This document shows positions 1 through 11,360 of a DNA stretch of 64,000 nucleotides, piece by piece. Position numbers and translations under genes: made by a program. The DNA comes from Hyperoodon ampullatus (lineage: Eukaryota > Chordata > Mammalia > Artiodactyla > Ziphiidae). The DNA is taken from positions 806,001-870,000 of the forward strand of contig CATKHW010000058.1 of assembly GCA_949752795.1 (NCBI GenBank), given 5' to 3'. Position 1 is the stretch's first letter. The number at the start of each line of letters is the position of its first letter. The notes beneath the pieces are model-generated. The model was not told the DNA's origin. It made no database searches and saw only the letters and a program-made list of their open reading frames with translations.

Positions 1-450
1 ATTATTGTGAAGCCAGGTGTCTGGGAGCATTGTGATGCCAAGTGTCATGGAGGATTCTGATGACAAAGGTAATGGAGCATTGTGATGACAATGGCTTGGA
101 GCATTGTGATGACAAGGGTCAGGGAGCATTGTGCTGACAAGTGCATGGAAAATTGTGATGACAAGGGACATGGAGCATTCTGATGACAAGCTTGTGGAGT
201 ATTTTGATGACAATGGCATGGAGCATTGTGATGAAAACGGCATGGTGCATTTTGATGAAAAAGGCATGGAGCCTTTTTGTGACAGGGTTCAAGGAGCATT
301 CTGACGACAAGTGTCAGGGAGCATTGTGATGACAAGTGTATCGAGAATTGTGATGACAAAGGTCATGGAGCATTGTGATGAAAAGGGCATGGAGTATTGT
401 GATGAGAGGCATCATGGAGCATTGTGATGACAGGCATCATGGAGCATTGT

Positions 451-530
451 GATGACAAGTGTTATGGAACATTGTGATCACAAGGGTTTGGAGCATTGTG
501 ATGACAGAGGTCATGGATCATTTTGATTTC
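451..530 (+). repeat. Minisatellite segment duplicated at 1533-1612 (copy 1)
   Basis: About 80 bp spanning three to four short units, with the unusual variants GTTATGGAACATTGTGATCA and TTTTGATTTCA, recurs at 1533-1612 with very few differences. The offset is 1,082 bp. Shared rare variants show that a multi-unit block was copied rather than each unit mutating independently. Confidence 0.8.
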
Positions 531-812
531 AAGGAGCATGGAGCATTGTGATGACAAGGGCATGGAGCAATGTGATCCCAAGGTTCATGGAGGATTGTGA
601 TGGCAATGGTAATGGAGTATTGTGATGACAAGTGCATAGAACATTGTAATGACAAGGTCATGTAGCATTTTGCTGACAAAGGCATGGAGCATTGTGATGA
701 CAGGTGTCATGGAGCACTGTGATGACAAGCGTCACGGAGCATTGTGATTACAGGGGTCATGGAGCATTGGGATGACAAGGGCATGCATCATTGTGATGAC
801 AAGTGTCATGGA

Positions 813-899
813 GCATTGGGCTGAAAATGTTCATGGAGTATTGTGATGACAGGGGTCATGGAGCATTGTGATGACTAGGGAATGGAGCATTGTGATGAC
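813..899 (+). repeat. Minisatellite 198-bp higher-order repeat, copy 1
   Basis: The block starts with the unusual unit GCATTGGGCTGAAAATGTTC and recurs at 1011-1097. The 198-bp offset equals eight 24/25-bp units. The two copies differ at only a few positions. Confidence 0.8.
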
Positions 900-1010
900 A
901 AGAGTCCCGGATCATTGTGTTGTCAGGTGATATTGAGCGTTGTGATGACTGTGGACATGGAGCATTGTGATGATATTGGTCATGGAGCATTGTGATGAGA
1001 AGGTCATGGA

Positions 1011-1097
1011 GCATTGGGCTGAAAATGTTCATGGAGTATTGTGATGACAGGGGTCATGGAGCATTGTGATGATAAGGGAATGGGGCATTTTGATGAC
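1011..1097 (+). repeat. Minisatellite 198-bp higher-order repeat, copy 2
   Basis: Second copy of the block at 813-899. It carries the same marker GGGCTGAAAATGTTC and the same following GGGGTC unit. Confidence 0.8.
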
Positions 1098-1532
1098 AAT
1101 GTCCTGGAGCATTGTGATGAGAAGACCATGGAGCCTTGTGATGACAAGTCTCATGGAGAATTCTGATGAAAAGGGGCATGGACCATTGTGATTACAGGGG
1201 TCTTGGAGCACTGTGATCACAAGGGCATGGAGCATTGTGATGAGAAGGCCATGGAGCATTCTGATGACATGCATCATGGAGCTTTGTGATGACAAGGGCA
1301 TGGAGCATTGTGATTACAGGGGTCTTGGAGCATTGTGATGAAAATGGCATGGATCATTGTGATGAAAAAGGCATGGAGCCTTGTCATGAAAGGGTTCAGG
1401 GAGCATACTGATGGCAAGAGTCAGGGAGCATTGTGATGACATGTGTATTGCGCATTGTGATGACAAATGTCATGGGGCATTGTGATGAGAAGTCCATGGA
1501 TAATTGTGATGAGTAGCGTCATGGGGTATTGT

Positions 1533-1612
1533 GATGACAAGTGTTATGGAACATTGTGATCACAAGGGTTTGGAGCATTGTGATGACAGAGGTCATGGAG
1601 CATTTTGATTTC
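1533..1612 (+). repeat. Minisatellite segment duplicated from 451-530 (copy 2)
   Basis: Second copy of the 80-bp block marked by GTTATGGAACATTGTGATCA. After TTTTGATTTCA the two copies diverge abruptly, which marks the right boundary of the duplication. Confidence 0.8.
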
Positions 1613-1970
1613 ATTGTGATGACAAGAACATGAAGCATTATGATGATGGGCATGGTGCATTGAGATGACAGGGTTCATGTAGCATTGTGATGAAAGGTGG
1701 CATGGAGCTTTGGTCTGACAAGTTTCATGGATTATTTTGATGACAGTGGGCATGGCACTTTGTGATGACAAGGGCATGGAGCATTGTGATGACAAGGTCA
1801 TGGAGTATTGTGAAGACAGGTGTCAGGGAGCATTGTGATGACATATGTCATGTTCCACTGTGATGACAATAGCAGGGAGCATTGTGATGCCAAGTGTCAT
1901 GGAGGATTGTTGTGACAAAGGTAAAGGAGCATTGTGATGATAAGCGCATGGAGCATTGAGATGACAAGGG

Positions 1971-2170
1971 CCATTGATAATTTTAATGTCCATGTCGTGA
2001 AACATTTTGATGACAAGCGCATGGAGCTTCCTATGACAGGGGTCATGGAGCATTGCGATGACAAGTGCATGGAGTATTGTCATGACAAGAGCATATAACT
2101 TTGTGATGAGAAGTGCCATGGAGCATTGTGATGACAAGGACGTGGAGAATTGTGAGGACAAGGGACATTG
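1971..2170 (+). repeat. Minisatellite 414-bp spaced duplication, copy 1
   Basis: About 200 bp containing the rare variants GGAGCTTCCTATGACAGGGG and AACTTTGTGATGAGAAGTG recurs about 414 bp downstream. The two copies have diverged noticeably (several differences per 25-bp unit), so this duplication is older than the 198-bp one. Confidence 0.75.
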
Positions 2171-2384
2171 AGCTTTGAGATGACCAGGGCATGGAGCATT
2201 GTGATGGCAAAGCCGTGGAGCATTGTGATGAGAAGACCTTGGGTAATTGTGATGACGAGCATCATGGAGCACTGTAATGACAAGGGGAATGAAGCATTGT
2301 GATGACAGGGGTCATGGAGCATTGTGATGACAAGGGCAAGGAGCATTGTGATGACAAGGGTACGGAACATTGTGATGAAAAGTG

Positions 2385-2584
2385 CCATTGAGAATTTTGA
2401 TGATAAAGTCGTGAAGCATTGTGATGACAAACACTTGGAGCTTCCTATGACAGGGGTCATGGAACATTGCAATGACAAGTGCATGGAGAATTGTGATGAA
2501 ACGAGCATGTAACTTTGTGATGAGAAGTGTCATGTAGCATTGTGATGACAAGTACGTGGAGAATTGTTATGACAAGGGACATGG
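2385..2584 (+). repeat. Minisatellite 414-bp spaced duplication, copy 2
   Basis: Diverged second copy of the block at 1971-2170, in the same order: an AATTTT-containing unit, a GTCGTGAA unit, CTTCCTATGACAGGGG, then TAACTTTGTGATGAGAAG. Confidence 0.75.
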
Positions 2585-2660
2585 AGCATTGTGATAACCA
2601 GGGAATGGAGCATTGTGATGACAGGGGTCATGGAGCATTATTATGACAAGGGCCATGGTG

Positions 2661-2680
2661 CATTCTGATATAAGATATCA
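2661..2680. other. Junction between minisatellite and 1.74-kb satellite
   Basis: The last minisatellite unit reads through CATTCTGATA and the next bases, TAAGATATCACTTATGAAG, are the interior of the 1.74-kb monomer near the end of its L1 ORF2-like part. Other monomers have TTATCA immediately before TAAGATATC, so the switch falls at about 2670/2671. There is no intervening unique sequence. The short match of TGATA to TCATA may be microhomology. The ATAAG...CTTAT motif at the break is itself a small inverted repeat. Confidence 0.85.
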
Positions 2681-4411
2681 CTTATGAAGGGAATGTAAAC
2701 CTGGGTACATATGAACTGAATTAGGAAAGAGAACAGAGTCTCAGATTTAGAAAACACTCTTATGCTTGCTTAAGGGGGAAGGAGAGGTGGGGAGACACAC
2801 AAAACCAGAGTTTGATATTAACACAGGTACCGTTCCATAATCCAAATACAGAAGAGACAAGCCCAACTCCTTCCTCAGTGAATGGGACTCAACACCCCTA
2901 TTCCCCACAGAGAAATATATCTGACTAGTAAGGATCTTAAAACCTATGTATTGATATGTCTCCATAAGGGAACCAAGTGTGTCTAGAATGACATAAACAC
3001 GGCAGTGAGAATCAGCTCAAACCCACTATAAAAAGGAATTTCAAAACAAAACAAAGAAACAGTGAAATTCTTACACAATACCTTCAGGGGTTCTGATGAA
3101 ACTTGGAATGACCCTATCTACAACGACAGCTGGATGTGGCATAAGGCTGTTCACTTGGGACTGAGAGGATTGGTGAGATTGGGTGAGAAAATGCAGACCA
3201 TTTAAAGCAATAATACCTGGCACCCATTCCATGGTTCCCAACTCTCCAGGTAGAAGGGAATATCACTACAGTTATAACATGTATGGGAAACCTAGAGAAT
3301 GGACACCCTCTGATGGTGAAAGGTTTCTAAAACTCTACTAATTTTTTTCTCTCCATGTGCTCCAGCTTGACATTCCAACTGCTTTAATATCAATCTCCCG
3401 ACTTGGAGAGTCAGCCCCTATAACCTCCTGGGTCGCAAAGTTGGCACATTGTGCAGAGGATATAAGGGAAGAGGGAGAACCAATGAGAGAGTAGCTGTAG
3501 GCATTTGGACGGCCACATGTCACTCTAATTTCCCGTCACGAAGAAGAATTAACCACACTCTCAGCCTGCCCCACCCGCATAACTAGTATAGGTCCTGAAG
3601 CAAAATTGTGGGTTTGCGGTCAGTTCACAAAAACACAAGATGAAAAATGGAGCTCAGGGGCACAGCAATTCACGAACTTGCAGAGTTATACAGGACTACT
3701 CTCTTCCAAAAATCTGTTGAGGAAAAGCCATGAGGCGGACTTGAAAATGAGGGAGATTTGCACGAAACAGATTTCCAGAAGTACATTGGAATCGCCTTTA
3801 AACACAGGAAAAGCATCACAACTTCGACAATTATGGAATTGTCCATAAAGGGTGCATGCGTTTTCTCCTGAATATATTCAGGAGAAAACACATACACCCA
3901 TTTTGGCCAACCAAGCAACCGCACAATGCAAATCTGCACTACAAAGAAGTATCACTTCCCACCAGTCAAAAGGGATATCCGTAAAATGTGTAAAAACCAG
4001 AAAGGCAAGAGGGTCTCTGGAGAACAGGGAGCCTTGTTATGCTGATGGGTGGGATGTAGATTGCCAACAGCCACTCTGGAGGAGTGCACTGTGTTCCCTA
4101 AAAGAATTAAACAACAGAGCTTCACAACCTAAGGCACTTCCAGTCATGGGAATATACCTTGGGAAAATTGAAAATCAATAAGACACAGCCAACCCAAAAT
4201 ATAGGGCAGCACTGCTTACAAGAACATCGACTTCGGGACACCTTAAATATCCCAGTAAAGACAAAAATAGTAAAGAAATTGTGGTACATACGTACGATGG
4301 AATATCCATCAGCCATGAAATCAATGTCATAAGGCCAGTAGCAGCATAATGAGTGGATTCATGTACGATGATTCTAACTGAAATAAGTCACACAGAAAAA
4401 GAAACTTATCA
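2671..4411 (+). repeat. Satellite monomer 1 (array-edge, diverged)
   Basis: 1,741 bp. This is the first unit beside the minisatellite and one of the most diverged. It shares with unit 2, and not with the rest, GACAATTATGGAATTGTCC before the palindrome, CAAGCAACCGCACAATGC after it, and ATGATTCTAACTGAAA in the L1 part. The palindrome apex is at 3874/3875 and the arms have many mismatches, especially in the outer part. Confidence 0.9.
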
Positions 4412-6148
4412 TAAGATATCACTTATGAAGGTCTTGTAAACATGGCTACACATGAACTGAATTAGGAAAGAGAAGAGTCTCACATTTAGAAAACACTCTT
4501 ATGCCTGCTCAATAGGAAAGGAGAGGTGGGGTGATGCATAAAACCAGAGTTTGATATTAGCACAGGTACGGTTGCATAATCCAAATACAGAATAGACAAG
4601 ACCTACTCTTTCCTCAGTGAATGGGGCTCAACACCCCTATTCCCCGCAGAGTAGTGTATCTGACTAGTAAGAATCTTAAAACCTATGTATTGATATGTCT
4701 CCTTAAGGTAACCAAGTGTGTCTAGAACGACATAAACACGGCAGTGAGAATCAGCTCAAACCCACTATAAAAATGAATTTCAAAACAAAACAAATAAACA
4801 GTGAAATTCTTACACAATACCTTCAGGGGTTCTGATGAAACTTAGAATGACCCTATCTACAATGACAGCTGGATGTGGCATAAGGCTGGTCACTTGGGAC
4901 TGAGAGGATTGGTGAGATTGGGTGAGAAAATGCAGACCATTTAAAGCAATAATACCTGGCACCCATTCCATGGTTCCCAACTCTCCAGGTAGAATGGAAT
5001 ATCACTACAGTTATAACATGTATGGGAAACCTAGAGAATGGACACCATCTAATGGTGAAAGGTTTCTAAAACTCTACTAATTTTTTTCTCTCCTTGTGCA
5101 CCAGTTTGACATTCCAACTGCTTTAGTATCAATCTCCCAAATTGGAGAGTCAGCACCTTTAACCTCCTGGTTCAGACAGTTGGCACATTGTGCAGAGGAT
5201 ATAAGGGAAGAGGGAGAAACAATTAGAGAGTAGCTGTAGGCATTTGGATGGCCACATGTCACTCTAAATTCCCGTCACGAAGAAGAATTAACAAACTCTG
5301 AGGCAGCCCCCCCAATGGAACCAGTATAGGTCCTGAAGCAAAATTGTGGATTGGCAGTAAGCTCACAAAAACGCGAGTTGAAAAATGGAACTCAGGGGCA
5401 CAGCAATTCACTAACTTGCCGAGTTATAAAGGACTACTCTCTTCCAAAAATCTGTTGAGATAAAGCCATGAGGCGGACTTGAAAATGAGGCAGAAGTGCA
5501 CGAAACAGATTTCCAGAAGTACATTGAAATCGCCTTTAAACACAGGAAAAGCATCACAACTTCGACAATTATGGAATTGTCCATAAAGGGCGCATGTGTT
5601 TTCTCCTGAATATATTCAGGAGAAAACGCATACGCCCATTTTGGCCAACCAAGCAACCGCACAATGCAAATCTGCACTACAAAGAAGTATCACTTCCAAC
5701 CGGTCAAAAGGGACATCCGTAAAATGTGTAAAAACAAGAAAGGCAAGACAGGATCTGGAGAAGAGGGAGCCTTGTTATGCTGATGGGTGGGATGTAAATT
5801 GCCAACAGCCACTCTGGAGGAGTGCATTGTGTTCCCATAAAGAAGAAAACAACAGTGCTTCACAACCTAAGGTACTTCCAGTCACGGGAATATACCTTGG
5901 GAAAACTGAAAATCAATAAGACACAGCCACCCAAAAATTTATGGCAGCACTGCTTACAAGAACCTCGACTTCGGGACACCTTATATATCCCAGGAAAGAC
6001 AAAAATGGTAAAGAAATTGTGGTACATACGTATGATGGAATATCCCTCAGCCATGAAGTCAATGTCATAAGGCCAGTAGCAGCATAATGACGGGATTCAT
6101 GTACGATGATTCTAACTGAAAAAATCACACAGAAAAAGAAACTTATCA
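4412..6148 (+). repeat. Satellite monomer 2 (array-edge, diverged)
   Basis: 1,737 bp, with the same edge-specific variants as unit 1. Apex at 5612/5613. It preserves one of the clearest L1 ORF2 peptide matches (6011-6058). The region around 5290-5330 differs from the consensus CCACCGGGAACCAG block. Confidence 0.9.
6011..6058 (+). pseudogene. L1 ORF2 C-terminal motif remnant in unit 2
   Basis: Translation in one plus frame gives KKLWYIRMMEYPSAMK. The highly conserved C-terminal segment of mammalian L1 ORF2p reads approximately KKMWYIYTMEYYSAIK (from memory). It is preceded by sequence matching the GCAGCACT-GCTTACAA part of L1 (consensus GCAGCACTATTTACAATAGCC). This fixes both the family and the plus-strand orientation. 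The frame is broken on both sides, so it is a fossil. Confidence 0.85.
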
Positions 6149-7883
6149 TAAGATATCACTTATGAAGGGTATATAAACATGGCTACACATGGAATGAATT
6201 AGGAAAGGGAACAGAGTCTCATATTTAGAAAACACTCTTATGCATGCTTAAGGGGAAAGCAGAGGTGGGGTGATGAATAAAAGCAGAGTTTGATATTAGC
6301 ACAGGTACGGTTCCATAATCCAAACACAGAATAGACAGGACCTACTACTTCCTCTGTGAACGGAACTCAAAACCCCATATTTCCCAGAGAAATATATCTT
6401 ACTAGTAAGAATCTTAAAACCTATGTATTGATATGTCTCCGTAAGGGAATCAAGTGTGTCTAGACTGGCATAAACATGGCAGTGAGAATCAGCTCAAACA
6501 CACTAGAAAAGGAAATTCAAAAACAAAACAAAAGACAGGGAAATTCTTTAGAATTCCTTCAGGGTCTCTGATGAAACCTGGAATGACCCTATAAACAACG
6601 ACAGCTGGATGTGGCATAAGGCTGGACACTTGGGACTGAGAGGATTGGTGAGATTGGGTGAGCAAATGCAGACAATTTAAAACAATAATATGTGGCACCC
6701 ATTCCATGGGTCCCAACTCTCCAGGTTAAAGGAACTATTACTACAGCTATAACATGTATGGGAAACCTAGAGAACGGACACACTGTGTATACAAAAGGTT
6801 TCTAAAACTCAAAGAATAGTCCCTCTCCTTGTGCTCCAGTTTGATTTTCCATCTGCTTTACTATCAATCTCCGAACTTGGAGAGACAGCCCCTTTAACCT
6901 CCTGGTTCGCACAGCTTTCCAATTTGGCAGAGGATGAAAGGGAAGAGGGAGAACCAATGAGAGCGTAGCTGTTAGGCATTTGGGCGGGCACATTTCACTC
7001 TAATTTCCTGGCAGGAAGAAGAATTTACCAAATTCTCAGCCACACTCCGGGAACCAGTATAGTTCCTGAACCAAAACTTTGGACTTGCGGTCAGCTCACA
7101 AAAAACGAGTTGAAAAATGGAGCTCAGGGGCACAGCAATTCACAAACTGGCCAAGTAATAAAGGACAACTATCGTCCAAAAATCTGTTGAGGGAAGGCAA
7201 CGAGGCGGACTTGAAAGCGAGGCAGAATAGCAGGAAACAGATTTCAAGAGGTACGTTGGAATCGCCTTTAAAGCACAGGAAGAGGGGCACAACTTCGACA
7301 ATGATGCACTTGGCCAAAAAGGGCGTATGCGTTTTCTCCTGAATATATTCAGGAGAAAACGCATACGCACATTTTGGCCAAGCAAGCAAGCGGGCAATGC
7401 AAATCTGCACTACAGAGAAGTAGCACTTCCCACAGGTCAAAAGGGACATCCACAAAATGTGTAAAAACCAGAAAGGCAAGACAGGTCCTGGAGAACAGGG
7501 CGCCTTGTTATGCTGATGGGCGGGATGTAAATTGCCAACTGCCTCTCTGGAGGAGTGCATTGTGTTCCCTAAAACAAGTAAACAACAGAGCGACAGAGCC
7601 AAGGGCACTTCCAGTCTAGGGAATATACCTTGGGAAAACTGAAAATCAATAAGACAGAGCCGGCCCAAAATTTAGGGCTGCACTGATTACAAGGACCTCA
7701 ACGTGGGTACACCTTAAATATCCCAGGAAATATAAAAATGGTTCAAAAAATTGTGGTCCTTATGTACGATGGAATATCCCTCAGCCATTAAATAAATGTC
7801 ATAAGACCAGTAGCAGCAAAATGAGTGGATTCAGGTAGGATGATTCTAAGTGAAATAAGTCACACAGAAAAAGAAACTTATCA
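6149..7883 (+). repeat. Satellite monomer 3 (transitional)
   Basis: 1,735 bp. The first part, to about 6.8 kb, still carries edge-type differences (for example ACACATGGAATGAATTAGG), while the palindrome half resembles the bulk array. Apex at 7345/7346. The right arm has CGCACATTTTGGCC instead of CGCCCTTTTTGGCC. Confidence 0.9.
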
Positions 7884-9621
7884 TAATATATCACTCATGA
7901 AGATCCTGTAAACATGGCTACACTTGAACTGAGTTAGGAAAAAGAAAAGAGCCTCACATTTAGAAAACACTCTTATGCCCGCTTAAGGGGGAAGGAGAGG
8001 TGGGGTGATGCATAAAACCAGAGTTTGATATAAGCACAGGTACCGTTCCAAAAACCAACTATGGAATAGACAAGACCAACACCTTCCTCAGTGAAAGGGA
8101 CTAAAAACCCCATATTTCCCGAAGAGGAATATATCTGACTAGAAAGAATCTTAAAACCTATGGATTGATATATCTCCATAAGGGAATCAAGTGTGTCTAG
8201 ACTGGCATAAACATGGCAGCGAGAATCAGGTCAAACCCAGTATAAAAAGGAATTTCAAAAACAAAACAAAAAAACTGGGAAATTCTTTACAATTCCTTCA
8301 GGGTCTCTGATGAAACCTGGAATGACCCTATCTACAATGACAGCTGGATGTGGCATAAGGAGGGACACTTGGGACTGATAGGATTGATGAGATTGGGTGA
8401 GCAAATGCAGAACCTTTAAAGCAATAATGCATGGCACCCATTCCATGGGTCCCAACTCTCCCGGTTGAAGGGAATATTACTACAGTTATAACATGTACGG
8501 GAAACCCAGAGAACGGACACACTGTGAATACGAAAGGTTTCTAAAACTCAACGAATAGTCCCTCTCCTGGCGCTCCGGTTTGACTGTCCATCTGCTTTAC
8601 TATCAATCTCCCAACTTGGAGAGACAGCCCCTTTAACCTCCTGGTTCGCACAGGTTGCCAATATGGCAGAGGATGAAAGGGAAGAGGGTGAACCAATGAG
8701 AGAGTAGCTGTTAGGTATTTAGATGGGCACATATCACTCTAACTTCCCGGCAGGAAGAAGAATTAACCAAAGTCTCAGCCACCCACCGGGAACCAGTATA
8801 GGCCCTGAACCAAAATTTTGGTCGTGCGGTCAGCTCACCAAAAACGAGTTGAAAATTGGAGCACAGGGGCACAGCAATTCACAAACTGGCTGAGTAATAA
8901 AGGACAACTATCGTCCAAAAATCTGTTGAGGGAAGGCAACGAGGTGGACTTGAAAGCGAGGGAGAATAGCAGGAAACAGATTTCAAGAGGTACGTTGGAA
9001 TCGCCTTTAAAGCACAGGAAGAGGGGCACAACTTTGACAATGATGCACTTGGCCAAAAAGGGCGTATGCATTTTCTCCTGAATATATTCAGGAGAAAACG
9101 CATACGCCCTTTTTGGCCAAGCAAGCAAGCGGGCAATGAAAATCTGCACTACAAAGAAGTATCACTTCCCACCGGTCAAAAGGAAACCCACAAAATGTGT
9201 AAAAACCAGAAAGGCAAGACAGGCCCTGGAGAACAGGGAGCCTTGTTATGCTGATGGGCGGGATGTAAATTGCCAACTGCCTCTCTGGAGGAGTGCATTG
9301 TGTTCCCTAAAACTAGTAAAGAACAGAGCTACAGAGCCAAGGGCACTTCCAGTCTAGGGAATATACCTTGGGAAAACTGAAAATCAATAAGACAGAGCCG
9401 GCCCAAAATTTAGGGCTGCACTGCTTACCAGGACCTCAACTTGGGTACACCTTAAATATCCCAGGAAATATAAAAATGTTTCAAAATATTGTGGTACTTA
9501 CGTACGATGGAATATCCCTCAGCCATGAAATCAATGTCATAAGACCAGTAGCAGCAAAAAGGGTGGATTCAGGTACGATGATTCTAAGTGAAATAAGTCA
9601 CACAGAAAAAGAAACTTATCA
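7884..9621 (+). repeat. Satellite monomer 4
   Basis: 1,738 bp. Starts with the variant TAATATATCACTCATG. Apex at 9084/9085. The left arm has GCATTTT where the right arm keeps AAAACGC, a one-sided CpG-type change. The L1 part has a small indel at AAAAGGAAACCCAC (9179-9192). Confidence 0.9.
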
Positions 9622-11360
9622 TAAGATATCACTTATGAAAATCCTGCAAACATGGCTACACTTGAACTGAGTTAGGAAAGAGAAGAGTGTCTCACATTTA
9701 GAAAACATTCTTATGCCTGCTTAAGGGGGAAGGAGAGGTGGGGTGATGCATAAAACCAGAGTTTGATATAAGCACAGGTACCGTTCCAAAAACCAACTAT
9801 GGAATAGACAAGACCTACACCTTCTTCAGTGAATGGGACTCAAAACCCCATATTTCCCACAGAGGACTATATCTGACTAGTAAGAATCTTAAAACCTATG
9901 TACTGCTATGTCTCCGTAAGGGAATCAAGTGTGTCTACACTGGCATAAACATGGCAGTGAGAATCAGCTCAAACCCACTATAAAAAGGAATTTCAAAAAC
10001 AAAACAAAAAAACTGGGAAATTCTTTACAATTCCTTCAGGGTCTCTGATGAAACCTGGAATGACCCTGTCTACAATGACAGCTGGATGTGGCATAAAGCT
10101 GGACACTTGGGACTGAAAGGATTGGTGAGATTGGGTGAGCAAATGCAGACCCTTTAAAGCACAAATGCCTGGCACCCATTCCATGGTTCCCAACTCTCCA
10201 GGTTGAAGGGAATATTACTACAGCTATAACATGTACGGGAAACCTAGAGAACGGACACATTGTGAATACGAAAGGTTTCTAAAACTCAACGAATAGTCCC
10301 TCTCCTGGTGCTCCGGTTTGACTTTCCATCTGCTTTACTATCAACCTCCCAACTTGGAGAGACAGCCCCTTTAACCTCCTGGTTCGCACAGGTTGCCAAT
10401 TTGGCAGAGGATGAAAGGGAAGAGGGAGAACCAATGAGAGAGTAACTGTTAGGCATTTGGACGGGCACATATCACTGTAATTTCCCGGCAGGAAGAAGAA
10501 TTAACCAAAGTCTCAGCCCCCCACCGGGAACCAGTATAGGTCCTGAACCAAAATTTTGGACTTGCGGTCAGCTCACCAAAAACGAGTTGAAAAATGGAAC
10601 TCAGGGGCACAGCAATTCACAGTCTGGCCGAGTAATAAAGGACAGCTATCGTCCAAAAATCTGTTGAGGGATGGCAACGAGGCGGACTTGAAAGCGAAGC
10701 AGAATAGCAGGAATCTGATTTCAAGAGGTACGTTGGAATCGCCTTTAAAGCACAGGAAGAGGGGCACAACTTCGACAATGATGCACTTGGCCAAAAAGGG
10801 CGTATGCGTTTTCTCCTGAATATATTCAGGAGAAAACGCATACGCCGTTTTTGGCCAAGCAAGCAAGCGGGCAATGCAAATCTGCTCTACAGAGAAGTAT
10901 CATTTCCCACCGGTCAAAAGGGACATCCACAAAATGTGTAAAAACCAGAAAGGCAAGACAGGCCCCGGAGAACAGGGAGCCTTGTTATGCTGCTGGGCGG
11001 GATGTAAATTGCCAACTGCCTCTCTGGAGGAGTGCATTGTGTTCCCTAAAACAAGTAAAGAACAGAGCTACAGAGCCAAGGACACTTCCAGTCTAGGGAA
11101 TATACCTTGGGAAAACTGAAAATCAATAAGACAGAGCCACCCCAAGATTTAGGGCTGCACTGCTTACAAGGACCTCTACTTGGGTACACCTTAAATATCC
11201 CAGGAAATATAAAAATGGTTCAAAAAATTGTGGTACTTACGTACGATGGAATATCCCTCAGCCATGAAATCAATGTCATAAGACCAGTAGCAGCAAAATA
11301 GGTGGATTCAGGTACGATGATTCTAAGTGAAATAAGTCACACAGAAAAAGAAACTTATCA
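9622..11360 (+). repeat. Satellite monomer 5
   Basis: 1,739 bp. Apex at 10822/10823, with one C-to-G mismatch in the right arm (ACGCCGTTTTTGG). It lacks the TGA found in most units after GTTATGC (it has TGCTGCTGG), so the L1 frame stays open for longer (see 10874-11119). Confidence 0.9.
10874..11119 (+). pseudogene. L1 ORF2 Cys-rich region remnant in unit 5
   Basis: This 81-codon frame starts MQICSTEKYHFPPVKR and continues GEQGALLCCWAGCKL. In mammalian L1 ORF2p the corresponding C-terminal stretch reads approximately MQIKTTMRYHLTPVR and GTLLHCWWxCKL (from memory). The order and spacing agree, and two of the cysteines remain. It ends NIPWEN before a stop where L1 has a GIYPEKT-like segment. 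Middle parts have drifted and have indels. It is a remnant with no expected function. Confidence 0.85.

Larger units (their letters stand above)
1..2670. repeat. Degenerate 24/25-bp minisatellite array
   Basis: About 105-110 head-to-tail copies of a short unit fill this stretch. The usual core is ATGGAGCATTGTGATGACAA followed by GGGC (24-bp form) or by GGGTC or GTGTC (25-bp form). Copies differ by substitutions and small indels, so the array is old and poorly homogenised. It is already in progress at base 1, so its left edge is outside the window. Minus-strand open frames here (for example 45-359, 1823-2272 and 2080-2508) arise because runs of 24-bp units keep one frame open; they are low-complexity and not genes. 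I do not recognise the family by name. Confidence 0.95.

Noticed and set aside
45..2551. Minus-strand reading frames of 60-150 codons rich in SSQ, MLHA and HHNAP runs, possibly a repetitive protein gene
   Set aside because: They follow from runs of 24-bp units (a multiple of three) free of stops. 25-bp units end them, composition is low-complexity, and neighbouring frames are equally open.
1..2670. CRISPR-like array (about 24-bp repeats)
   Set aside because: Units are directly adjacent with no spacers, are degenerate, and lie beside vertebrate satellite DNA.
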